Source: Geobacter sp. (GTDB lineage Bacteria; Desulfobacterota; Desulfuromonadia; Geobacterales; Geobacteraceae). Taken from it: a DNA stretch of 64,000 nucleotides. Within the stretch, counting starts at the first letter, position 1, and every line of letters begins with the position of its first letter. The notes beneath the pieces were generated by a model. It searched no databases, was not told the DNA's origin, and was given only the letters and a program-made list of their open reading frames with translations. A program made the position numbers and the translations under genes. The stretch is taken from positions 1 through 64,000 of the forward strand of contig POSG01000009.1 of NCBI GenBank assembly GCA_003314535.1. Direction: 5' to 3'. Shown here in pieces: positions 8,101 through 16,269 of this stretch.

Positions 8101-10929
8101 CTAATTAAAGAAGTACTTGTACCCCATCTCCATAATCACGCTCAGGTCCGTGGTTGCGGCCGTCCCCCGGGAAAGGGAGAACTGGAACCAGAGCGAATCG
8201 TAACCGAACACCGGGCCGTGGGTCCCCAGGCCGAAATCGAAGCCGACCCCGGAATCGGTCCGCCAGGAGACCGAGGTGCTGCCGAACGGTTTCCAGTTCT
8301 GCGAGTAGACATCCCGGTACGCCTGGCCGAAGTCGGCGCCGATTCCTATCTGATAGTAGGAATCGGGAACGAAAAAAGAAGCGTCCCTGGCTGCGTCCGG
8401 GGGGATCAGGGACAGTATGGCGCCTTGTGGCGCCCTTTCCCGGTGGTAATCGTAGTACCCCGTGAAAGCCCTGACGGAGAAATCGGGATACGAGAATGTC
8501 AACTTGTGGGACAGGTCCAGTGTGTACGTCGAGCCGCTGCCCAGAAGGTTCCGCGACTGATCGCGCAGCAGCACGTGGGAGAATCCCGCCTGGATGGTGT
8601 CCCGAACGGTCGGGGAAAAGATCAGGCGCAAGGCGCCGAAGTCCTTCACCCCGCCGATGATCAGCGGCACCGACTCGTCAGCCGGCGCGGAATAGCCAAA
8701 CTCCCCCTCTATCTCCAGGCGCGAGAACAGCCGGTAGGAAGCGGTTGCGCCGAAGGTGACAACATCATCCAGGGCGGATCGCCATCCCACCGTGAAATCA
8801 CCTTTCCCTTTCTGGTAAAGGGCGGATACGCCGACATTCGCCCGGGTATCTCCGGAAGGGTAGCTCGCCAGCACGCCGTTCTTAATGGACGAGTTTATCG
8901 TGTGGCTCACCCCGGCGAACAAGCTGTACCGCCGGGTCAGCGGCAGGGACATGTCGAACCTGTTCTCCAGGCCGCCGATGCCGCCGCGATCCAGCAGCCT
9001 GAGCCCATAGGCCGCGAACGAGGGGTGGCGGGAATAGATCTCCCGGACCTGCTCGTACAGGAGATAGTCATCGGGATTGGTCCAACTCCGGCGCCAGGCC
9101 ATCTCTTCGCTCTCGGGAAGTGAACCGGTCCGCTGCGCTGCTTCGATGGCATCCCGGTAGGGCAGGCGGTCGGGCTTTCCGGCCAAAAGCGCCGCCATCC
9201 TGTCCCGATCGTTGTCCTCCAGGGCAAGCCCCAGCTCCACCCAGGCCGGCTTCCTGCTGTTGGCAGCGTATTTCCGCACCAGCCACCAGCGGGCAAAATC
9301 ATTCCTTTCCGTGGAAAGAGCCCAGGCCGCAACCAGTTCCCTGGATTCCTGGTCGGCGCTGTTCTGCTTGACTTTCTTCATAAGGGCATCCAGCCGGTCC
9401 CCCTCCTGCAACTGGAGCAAGAACCTGGCCAGGTCCGCCCTGCCCTGTTCCCTGGCGGAGGAAGACGATTCCAGCCCCTTCCTGCCCGCCCGCAGCAGGC
9501 GGAGGCCGCGCATCCTTTCCCGGAATGCCTCCTGGGCAAGGTTGTTCTGTTCCAGCACGTCGCCATAGGCCAAAAGCCACAGGGGGTCGCCTTTCCGCGC
9601 CCTGTAGCGTTCCCGGAAAAGCACCAGTGCGTTGCCGTGATCTCCCAGGTACGTATGGGCAGCCCCCAGAGCATCGGCCAACTGCGGCGCTCCATCCCCC
9701 GTCTCCGGCCATCTTCCGACCGCTTCCCTCACTTCCCTGGGCCTGTCCAGGTCCATAAGCAGCCAGAGGTAGCCCGCCCTCAGGTCCCCGTCGCCGGGAT
9801 CGATGCGCAGCGCTTCACGATAGGAGGAAATAGCCTCGTCCACCCTCCCCACCTGTGCACAGACCCTGGCACGCAACACCCAGTACCTGGATGTTCTCTC
9901 CAGTTGCGCCCGCTCGCTTTCCCCGATGCCGTTCAAAAACCGCTCCAGCTCCTTCCATTTGCCCTGCCGTTCCCCCAGGTCGGCGATTTCGTTGAAAAAA
10001 GCCGGGCTGCCGAAGCGCCCGCCGGCCTCCAGGGCCACGCTGAAGGCTTCCTCCGGATTCGATTCCCGCAGGACGAAAATCATGCGCCGGTAGTCGTCTT
10101 CCCGCGCCTTTCCCTTGGCGGCCAGCTTCCGGCCCGCGGCGACCGCGCATTCCATGTCCTGCATCCGCCAGCACAGGTCTCCCGTTGCCGCCAGGTATTC
10201 CGGATCAGCAGCTGCGGGCGAGTTCAAGCCTGCCTTGAGAGTGCGATACGCGCCTTCCAGGTCGCCCCTGCCGTACTGGAGTGCAGCAAGCCTGCGAAGG
10301 GAGTCCGCCGGGAGATGGTGGTTCGCGCCGTACTCCTTGAGCGTACGTATGGCCTTTTCCGGTTCTCCTGCGGCTTCGTAAAGGCGGCCGAGCGTCTCAT
10401 GTGCGTACCGTGCGTGTGCCCCGCCCTTCAGAGTCTCCAGCGCTGCAATCGCTTCCCCGGTTTCCCCCAGCGACTCGGCGGCATCCACGAAGGCCCGTAC
10501 CGTCGCTATGTCGGCATCTCTTCGCAGCCGCATCTTCAGCAATTCCATCCTCGAGCGGGTATCGTTCAACCCTGCGGCCAGCTTCATGGCGCGACCGTTC
10601 GCCTCCGGGTCGCCGGTCTTCAGTGCCAGGTACGACCAATGCTTCAGCGCCGTTGCCGGCGATCCCGACCATTCGGCGCACTGGGCGGCGCGCTTGCGCC
10701 AGACGACGTCACCGGGCCGCTGCCTCAGTGCGTTTTCGGCAAGCTTCAGACCATCGGCGACATTCCCGTTCATGAGAAACACCCGGTAGCCGGTCTCGTA
10801 GAGTTCGGCATCATAGGGGACGATCCCTGCATCCTGCGCGGAAAAAGACGCACCAGGGCACAGTGCGACAAAAATCGTCACCAAAACGGCTGCAATCAGC
10901 CCTGTGTGGCAGGAAGCAAGCCGTCTCAT
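8101..10929 (-). CDS. pelB: PelB C-terminal protein: periplasmic TPR array fused to outer-membrane beta-barrel porin
   Basis: This 942-residue protein starts with a signal peptide (residues about 1-31, ending FSAQD), continues with a long array of TPR-like helices (about 35-630), and ends in a beta-barrel region (about 660-942) with alternating aromatic strands such as SLFAGVSHTINSS and RLFSRLEIEGEFGYSA. It corresponds to the periplasmic and porin portions of PelB, through which Pel leaves the cell; the TPRs guide the polymer and recruit PelA. Pseudomonas PelB is one protein of about 1193 residues; here its N-terminal part is a separate upstream gene overlapping by ATGA. The presence of its own signal peptide shows the split is functional rather than a simple frameshift. 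Confidence 0.88.
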   Translation of the reverse strand: MRRLASCHTGLIAAVLVTIFVALCPGASFSAQDAGIVPYDAELYETGYRVFLMNGNVADGLKLAENALRQRPGDVVWRKRAAQCAEWSGSPATALKHWSYLALKTGDPEANGRAMKLAAGLNDTRSRMELLKMRLRRDADIATVRAFVDAAESLGETGEAIAALETLKGGAHARYAHETLGRLYEAAGEPEKAIRTLKEYGANHHLPADSLRRLAALQYGRGDLEGAYRTLKAGLNSPAAADPEYLAATGDLCWRMQDMECAVAAGRKLAAKGKAREDDYRRMIFVLRESNPEEAFSVALEAGGRFGSPAFFNEIADLGERQGKWKELERFLNGIGESERAQLERTSRYWVLRARVCAQVGRVDEAISSYREALRIDPGDGDLRAGYLWLLMDLDRPREVREAVGRWPETGDGAPQLADALGAAHTYLGDHGNALVLFRERYRARKGDPLWLLAYGDVLEQNNLAQEAFRERMRGLRLLRAGRKGLESSSSAREQGRADLARFLLQLQEGDRLDALMKKVKQNSADQESRELVAAWALSTERNDFARWWLVRKYAANSRKPAWVELGLALEDNDRDRMAALLAGKPDRLPYRDAIEAAQRTGSLPESEEMAWRRSWTNPDDYLLYEQVREIYSRHPSFAAYGLRLLDRGGIGGLENRFDMSLPLTRRYSLFAGVSHTINSSIKNGVLASYPSGDTRANVGVSALYQKGKGDFTVGWRSALDDVVTFGATASYRLFSRLEIEGEFGYSAPADESVPLIIGGVKDFGALRLIFSPTVRDTIQAGFSHVLLRDQSRNLLGSGSTYTLDLSHKLTFSYPDFSVRAFTGYYDYHRERAPQGAILSLIPPDAARDASFFVPDSYYQIGIGADFGQAYRDVYSQNWKPFGSTSVSWRTDSGVGFDFGLGTHGPVFGYDSLWFQFSLSRGTAATTDLSVIMEMGYKYFFN

Positions 10930-11720
10930 GCGCCACCACCCCTGCCGGAGACGAGCTGCATGCCGAGCGCCCGGGAAATGAAGCGTTGCGCGGCCGCGGG
11001 CCTGCCCGCCCCGAGAGCGGTTCTGGTCATGAATAGGAGCGTTTGCCGGTCCGCCTCGAGTCCGGACATGTTGGCCTCCCCCTCGTCCAGCGCCTCGACG
11101 GGCAGATTGCCGGCCAGGAGAGTTTTCACCCCTTTCATGAAAAGATCCCTGCGTTTCGCCACGCTGCCGGCCTCCTTCATGGACCTGAAAAATCCCCTGG
11201 CCCGTTCCCGGTAGGATTCGGAGCCAGCGCCTCCTGCCGCCGCCATGCTCTTTTCCCGTGCCAGGAAAGCCGGGTCGACTGAGCCAAGCTCCCGCGCCAC
11301 CCGTAAATACTCGTTCTCAAACCGTTTCCTGTCGGCTTCGGTCATTGCGCCGCTTTCCAGCCGCCCCTTGAGAGCACGGTAGCGCACCTTGAGGTAGCCT
11401 TCGCGATGGCTGCTCCAGGTTCCTTCATGTTCGTCGAGCACCTTCAGGGCTCGTTTGAACTGTTCGGATTCCGCCAGCCCCTCGGCGAGCTTTATGCGAA
11501 GGTCGCTGTCATACGGCCTGGTGCGCAGGAACGCTTCCCGGTAACTCAGGACCAGCCGGCTCCTGGCAGGCGAGTGCGCCATGGTTTCCATGATCCGCTT
11601 TTCCGGAAAGAGCGCAAACAAAAGCAGCAGGAACAGCAGCACGATCCCGAAGGAAAACAGAGGATCCGAGAAGCGCTCCCTCGCTTTCGCCTTATTTTCC
11701 GCACTCGGCTTTGAGAGCAT
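10926..11720 (-). CDS. PelB N-terminal protein: membrane-anchored TPR-like subunit encoded separately
   Basis: The 264-residue protein has a short cytoplasmic N-terminus, one transmembrane helix at about 24-40 (FGIVLLFLLLLFALF), and a periplasmic helical domain with repeat-like helices (RLVLSYREAFLRTRPYDSDLRIKLAEGLAESEQFKRALKVL region). It overlaps pelA by 29 nt upstream and the PelB porin by ATGA downstream. Together the two products (264 + 942) total about the size of single-chain PelB, whose N-terminus is likewise an inner-membrane helix followed by TPRs. I infer that it is the detached inner-membrane end of PelB. The sequence itself has no further diagnostic motif, so the assignment rests on size, topology and position. 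Confidence 0.7.
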   Translation of the reverse strand: MLSKPSAENKAKARERFSDPLFSFGIVLLFLLLLFALFPEKRIMETMAHSPARSRLVLSYREAFLRTRPYDSDLRIKLAEGLAESEQFKRALKVLDEHEGTWSSHREGYLKVRYRALKGRLESGAMTEADRKRFENEYLRVARELGSVDPAFLAREKSMAAAGGAGSESYRERARGFFRSMKEAGSVAKRRDLFMKGVKTLLAGNLPVEALDEGEANMSGLEADRQTLLFMTRTALGAGRPAAAQRFISRALGMQLVSGRGGGA

Positions 11721-14439
11721 GTTCTCCTTCCTTCAAGCGATAGGTCAGCCTGCCGTTTTTTGCCGATACCGGTACCAGCCGCCGGCCTCCCGAAAACAGG
11801 CTGCATTGGCCGGCATTTTCCATGACAAGCTCCATTGCCGTCATGCCGGTAAGGGTGAAGGACATGCCCCGTCCGTTCCGCGCCAATTTCGCGAGCGTCC
11901 CGTTCACGCGGGAAATGTACGGCTTGTCTTCCATCTTTTTCCGCAGCTTGATCTCCGCCATCCCGCCCGGGCCCAGATGGACGTATCGTTCACCATTATG
12001 TTCATTAAAACCTGCAACATTCGCGCCGGCGCCAAGCAACGGAAAGCCGAGAGCGGACGGAATCCGCATCTCCCGGAGCGATCCCCCGTTTCTGACCAGC
12101 CAGCCATCAGGGGTGCGCGCCACCACCGTCCGGTTGAAATCCAGGACTTTTTCCGCGTACTCTGAAGCGAAAATGCTGTTGAGACGCTGGCCGGCGGCCC
12201 ATGAATGGACCTTGTCGAGGGCTGCGAGGGACGCCTGCTTGGTGGCCGAATAGAAATGGTAATAAATGTTAACCGGCTTGAGGCGACGCGGGCCGTCCGT
12301 CAGCCTGAAGGTTTCCAGCACCCTTCCATAGCCCGAAAACCCGCTTGTCCAGAGGTTCGTGTAGACATTCTCGTTCTCGTTGGGGGCATAAACCTGGAAC
12401 ATGCCGCCACGGTCGATGCCCAGGGGGGCTACGGCGGTGATGGAGCGGAACGACTCCGTCATGAGGGTGTTGCCGCCATTGATGTTGTCCACTCCTGCAC
12501 GGTAAGCAGCGGCCACTGCCTCGGCCGTGGGGTTGCAGTCGCCCGTCCAGTTGAATACCCGGGCTTTCTTGCCGGGCGGCAGCAGACGCCGGTTGATGTA
12601 TTCCAGCGACCCGGAGACTTCGTTTTCCAGGTTGAAACGGTAGCCGGGTATTTTCAGATGGTACGCTTCGGCATCGGCGGATTTGTCCGGCTGCCACCTG
12701 AAGGGATGGGAGAAGCTGTGGCTGGCCGCTTCGACCCAGGGCAGCGCGAAGATCTTCCGGGCAAATTCCTCGAACTCCCTGGACTTGTCGGGATAAAGCC
12801 CGTTCGGGGCGGTAATGCCGGTTATTATGGAAACCGTAACCGGAATGCGGTATTTTTCCAGTATCCTGCTGCGCAATTCCTGCGCGGCATAGCCGCCGCC
12901 CGGCCATTCGGAACGGCTTTCGAAGCCGTCGCCGTCGACATGGGAAAGCAAGAGGCGCGAGCCGTTCTGGGTCGTTGTGTCGGGAACGGGGAACACCGGA
13001 AGCCGGAGAGTTTCCCCGAAAAACCTGAACGGGTCCACGACCCAGGCCGTCCGCTCATCCAGGACCGGCCCTATGACGAAGGGATACAGAGCATACCCTC
13101 CCCAGGGAGTGATTCCGGCGACCTCCGATACCGTGCCCTGGCGGTCCGCTATTTTCAGCAGCGCCTCCCCCGACTTCATGGCGACCGGCAGGAAACTGTC
13201 CGGCAGCGGCGTCGGTGGCGTCTCGAAGCCCATCATGCTGCTCTTCGCCAGGACCCGGAACGGCGGTTTGGGCGCTTCCATGAGGGGAGCCGTCATCCCC
13301 ATCCCGGCCGGGAAGCCGGCAACCGGCATGCCGAAGTATTCCAGAAAAACCACCTTGACCCCATCTCGGACGGCTTTTGCCAGCCATTCGCCGAAGCCCG
13401 GTCGCGCCGATTTTTCCGTGAACGGCCAGACCACGACGCCCGCGTAGCGCCCTTCCATTATCATGTCCGGAAGTGGCTGGCGCATGTCGCGCAATTCCAC
13501 GGTGTACCCCATATGGTTCAGCGGCATGACGGCAAAGCGGTGGATCTTCAACTCGCTCGGCTCCGACGCCTCCCTTCCGTCGTAGAGGCACAGGATCCTG
13601 CGGGGAACAACCTCCACCGATCCCACGCCCAGGCTCGAAAGGTCCTTGTCGGCCACCCAGGGGATGAACCCCTGCCGCCTGATCTTTTCGGCAATCTCAC
13701 GTGCCTGCTGCCGGTTTCCCGGAGGGAGGTAATCTATGGAAATGACGGGCAGTCCCAGTTTCCGCACGTGGCTCAGCCTGGCCAGGAGCCACGCGCGCTC
13801 CTTGTCCGAAACGTCGTGATAGCCGCCGGTTTCCGGGCTGTATCCTTTGTAGAGGGACTCGGCCGCCACGGCAAATACCTGGGGGCGGACGCGGTCGAAA
13901 ACCTCGAAACCCCTGTTGAGGATCAACCGGGCACCGGGCCACCTTTTTTTCAGCTCCAGTATCATCGTGGCGATCCCCTGCTCCATTGCGGGATAGCGTT
14001 CCTTCTTCGCCGCGATCTGGTAGGAATCAAGGGTGTCGAGGAAAAACCCGCGGTAACCGGCCTCCCAGAGGGGAGCCACGACCTCGTCCAGGAAAAAACG
14101 CTGCCAGCCCGGGTCGGAAACGTCCATGATCCTGCTCCCCCAGCCCTTGTTCATTCCCATGACCCAGCGGCCGGCGAGCTTTTTTTCATAAACGGCGCCG
14201 GGGTCGGTTTCCCCGACGCTCGCATAGGCAAAAAGCTCACTCCCCCTGTTGCCGTACGACAATGGTGAAAGTCCGCTGCCCGGATCCACGACAACGATAT
14301 CGAATGCCTTCAGTTCATCTGCAGGGGGATTGTTTGCATAGAAAAACGCCACTGAAGGGTCGGCAGAATATGAACATGACGCCATCACAACCAGCAGCAG
14401 GGCAAGAAGCATGACAGCGCCGGATATTCTGGGAATCAT
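11692..14439 (-). CDS. pelA: PelA, periplasmic Pel polysaccharide deacetylase/hydrolase
   Basis: PelA trims and partly deacetylates Pel in the periplasm. The 915-residue protein starts at an ATG preceded by AGGAGATGG and has a signal peptide to about residue 25 (MASCSYSA). Residues about 28-265 form a GH114/GH166-type hydrolase barrel with FFLDTLDSY (D135, D138) and the likely catalytic E194 (AVAAES). A reductase-like middle part follows. The CE4-like deacetylase domain has the metal/catalytic motif HVDGDG (500-505) and HSFSHP with H574 and H578. The C-terminal part is beta-rich. Length is close to Pseudomonas PelA (948). It is the first gene of the operon. Confidence 0.95.
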   Translation of the reverse strand: MIPRISGAVMLLALLLVVMASCSYSADPSVAFFYANNPPADELKAFDIVVVDPGSGLSPLSYGNRGSELFAYASVGETDPGAVYEKKLAGRWVMGMNKGWGSRIMDVSDPGWQRFFLDEVVAPLWEAGYRGFFLDTLDSYQIAAKKERYPAMEQGIATMILELKKRWPGARLILNRGFEVFDRVRPQVFAVAAESLYKGYSPETGGYHDVSDKERAWLLARLSHVRKLGLPVISIDYLPPGNRQQAREIAEKIRRQGFIPWVADKDLSSLGVGSVEVVPRRILCLYDGREASEPSELKIHRFAVMPLNHMGYTVELRDMRQPLPDMIMEGRYAGVVVWPFTEKSARPGFGEWLAKAVRDGVKVVFLEYFGMPVAGFPAGMGMTAPLMEAPKPPFRVLAKSSMMGFETPPTPLPDSFLPVAMKSGEALLKIADRQGTVSEVAGITPWGGYALYPFVIGPVLDERTAWVVDPFRFFGETLRLPVFPVPDTTTQNGSRLLLSHVDGDGFESRSEWPGGGYAAQELRSRILEKYRIPVTVSIITGITAPNGLYPDKSREFEEFARKIFALPWVEAASHSFSHPFRWQPDKSADAEAYHLKIPGYRFNLENEVSGSLEYINRRLLPPGKKARVFNWTGDCNPTAEAVAAAYRAGVDNINGGNTLMTESFRSITAVAPLGIDRGGMFQVYAPNENENVYTNLWTSGFSGYGRVLETFRLTDGPRRLKPVNIYYHFYSATKQASLAALDKVHSWAAGQRLNSIFASEYAEKVLDFNRTVVARTPDGWLVRNGGSLREMRIPSALGFPLLGAGANVAGFNEHNGERYVHLGPGGMAEIKLRKKMEDKPYISRVNGTLAKLARNGRGMSFTLTGMTAMELVMENAGQCSLFSGGRRLVPVSAKNGRLTYRLKEGEHALKAECGK

Positions 14440-14481
14440 ATATCCATCTCCTAGCTAGTTTCCATCCGGAAAGTCTCTTTG

Positions 14482-14634
14482 AGGGCCTAAGCGGGGCTTT
14501 CGAGGCGATCGTGATACGGGTTCAGTGCAAGATCTCGAAAACCGGGAAAGCGCTTGAAACCAGTAAAAGCTCCGGCCAGTGAGTCATGAGTCGACAAGTT
14601 ATCATGAGCGGCGAGAAAGTTCCGCTTAGGCCCC
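14482..14634. repeat. Inverted repeat in the pelA leader region
   Basis: The arm AGGGCCTAAGCGGGGCTTTC at 14482-14501 pairs with GAAAGTTCCGCTTAGGCCCC at 14615-14634; 17 of 20 positions are complementary, with about 113 nt between them. Both arms lie downstream of the candidate pel promoter, so they would be present in the pel mRNA leader. It could be a structured leader element or the remnant of a small transposable element. Confidence 0.6.
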
Positions 14635-14738
14635 GGAGTGATTTTCTCGGACATTTCCGGGAGTTTCCGAAAGATGCCGACATAATGGCACAAAACTGAC
14701 TAGACCACTCACAGAAGAAATGATTCATGTGTATGGTT

Positions 14739-14768
14739 ATTATAGCAACACATTAAAAGGCAAGTAAA
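14739..14768 (-). promoter_or_regulatory. Candidate sigma-70 promoter of the pel operon
   Basis: On the minus strand TTTACT is followed after 18 nt by a perfect TATAAT. Transcription would start near 14732, giving a leader of about 290 nt before the pelA ATG. Assigned by eye; no mapping data. Confidence 0.5.
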
Positions 14769-14908
14769 ATTTTACCAACCTTATCCGGATTTTCAAGCTT
14801 TACTAATCTTCGGTCGAAACACAGTCACGAATCATGCACAGAAGATTACACAATGTTACAATCACTACGAAAAAAACATCATCGGATCATTTCACCATTC
14901 CATCAAAC

Positions 14909-14937
14909 TTGTTTCTTGCCCTGCAATGTGTTAGATA
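14909..14937 (+). promoter_or_regulatory. Candidate sigma-70 promoter of the aminotransferase gene
   Basis: TTGTTT and TAGATA separated by 17 nt, about 57 nt upstream of the ATG at 14994. Only moderate similarity to consensus. Confidence 0.4.
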
Positions 14938-14993
14938 ATTTCTGTTCGGCATTTTTGCCTGGAAACTTAATACTTCATCAAGGAGCGCCTGCC

Positions 14994-16181
14994 ATGCCCA
15001 TCGCTGACAAGATCGCCGGCTTCATTGAGAAAGCTTCATGGATAAGGAAGATGTTCGAGGAAGGGGAGCGGATGCGCAAGATTCACGGCGCGGAGAATGT
15101 TTTCGACTTCACCCTGGGCAACCCCAACGTGGAGCCGCCCGCTGAATTCGGAAAGGCGTTCCGCAAGCTGGCTGAACACCCGGTACCGGGGATGCACCGC
15201 TATATGAGCAATGCGGGGTACGATGAGACCAGGCAGGACGTGGCCGCGATCCTGGCGGAGAAATCGGGGCTGGCGGTGACCGGTGACAACGTCATCATGA
15301 CCTGTGGCGCCAGCGGCGCCCTGAACGTGGCTCTCAAGACCATCCTCAACCGGGGCGATGAAGTCATAATCCTCACGCCCTTCTTCGTCGAATACAAGTT
15401 TTACATCGACAATCACGGGGGAGTTCCCGTGGAGGTCTGGACGGACAGGGACAATTTCCAGCTCAATCTCACTGCAATCGAAAACGCCATCAATTCAAGG
15501 ACACGGGCGATCATCATCTGTTCGCCCAACAACCCGACAGGCGTCATCTATCCGGCTGAAAGCCTGGCCAAACTCGGCGATCTCCTGCGCCGCAAGGAAA
15601 AGGAGCTGTCACGCCAGATCCTGGTCATATCCGACGAACCCTACGCGCGCATCTCCTATGACGGCAAGGAAGTTCCCAATATCTTCCCGCACGTCGAAAA
15701 TTCGGTCATAGTGACCTCTTACAGCAAGGACCTGGCCCTCCCCGGAGAGCGCATCGGCTACCTGGCGGCCAACCCGCGCATGAAAGGCGTGGAGACCTTC
15801 ATGGCGGGCGCGACCTTCTCCAACCGCGTGCTCGGCTTCGTCAACGCGCCGGCCCTGATGCAGCGCCTTGTCACCGGCCTGCAGCGCGTCACGGTAAACA
15901 TTGACGAATACAGGGAAAAAAGGGATATCCTCTACGACAACCTGACAGGCATGGGCTTCCGGATGATCAAACCGGACGGCGCATTCTACTTTTTCCCCAA
16001 ATCCCCCATTCCGGACGACATCAAGTTCGTCAGGCTCGCCCTGCAGCATCACATCCTGCTGGTACCGGGCGCCGGCTTCGGCGCGCCGGGCCATTTCCGC
16101 ATCGCCTACTGCGTCGACAAGGACATGATCGAGCGCAGCCTGCCCGCGTGGAGCGCCCTGGCGAAAGAGGCGGGGATGTAA
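14994..16181 (+). CDS. Class I/II PLP-dependent aminotransferase (aspartate aminotransferase fold)
   Basis: The ATG at 14994 follows AAGGAGCG; an upstream in-frame extension to 14853 is poorly protein-like. The 395-residue product has the fold-type I pattern: FDFTLGNPNVEPP near the N-terminus, a substrate/PLP loop CGASGALN, SPNNPTG (PLP-binding Asn), ISDEPYARI (Asp and Tyr contacting the cofactor), and the Schiff-base lysine in SYSKDLALPGERIGY. It would transfer an amino group between an amino acid and a 2-oxo acid; the substrate cannot be told from sequence. It stands alone, convergent with the radical SAM gene. Confidence 0.92.
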   Translation: MPIADKIAGFIEKASWIRKMFEEGERMRKIHGAENVFDFTLGNPNVEPPAEFGKAFRKLAEHPVPGMHRYMSNAGYDETRQDVAAILAEKSGLAVTGDNVIMTCGASGALNVALKTILNRGDEVIILTPFFVEYKFYIDNHGGVPVEVWTDRDNFQLNLTAIENAINSRTRAIIICSPNNPTGVIYPAESLAKLGDLLRRKEKELSRQILVISDEPYARISYDGKEVPNIFPHVENSVIVTSYSKDLALPGERIGYLAANPRMKGVETFMAGATFSNRVLGFVNAPALMQRLVTGLQRVTVNIDEYREKRDILYDNLTGMGFRMIKPDGAFYFFPKSPIPDDIKFVRLALQHHILLVPGAGFGAPGHFRIAYCVDKDMIERSLPAWSALAKEAGM

Positions 16182-16269
16182 CAGGAGACAGGCGCGGGGC
16201 GACCGGCGCAAGGTTTTGCGGTTTCCAGAGTTTTTCTTGCGTCGTGCGCCCTGTGCCTCGTGCCTTCCT

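Larger units (their letters stand above)
14440..14993. other. Divergent intergenic region between pelA and the aminotransferase gene
   Basis: This 554-nt region holds no convincing gene. It contains a candidate pel promoter near 14739-14768 (minus), a 20-nt inverted repeat at 14482-14501 and 14615-14634, and a candidate promoter for the aminotransferase near 14909-14937 (plus). Two 68-codon frames on the minus strand inside it lack family features and are probably chance. Confidence 0.5.

Noticed and set aside
12205-14268. Long plus-strand open frame of 687 codons antisense to pelA
   Set aside because: Its protein is low in family-like sequence and rich in Arg, Gly, Pro and His as expected for the antisense of a GC-rich gene; pelA has clear catalytic motifs.
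14690-14710. Sigma-54-like TGGCAC site
   Set aside because: TGGCAC is present, but the required TTGC at the right spacing is absent.
14487-14728. Two overlapping 68-codon frames in the pelA leader
   Set aside because: Neither has a good ribosome site, signal, or recognisable motif; the inverted repeat better explains the region.
14440-14740. Possible c-di-GMP-I (GEMM) riboswitch before pelA
   Set aside because: The conserved CACGCA...GCAAAGCC core was looked for on both strands and not found.
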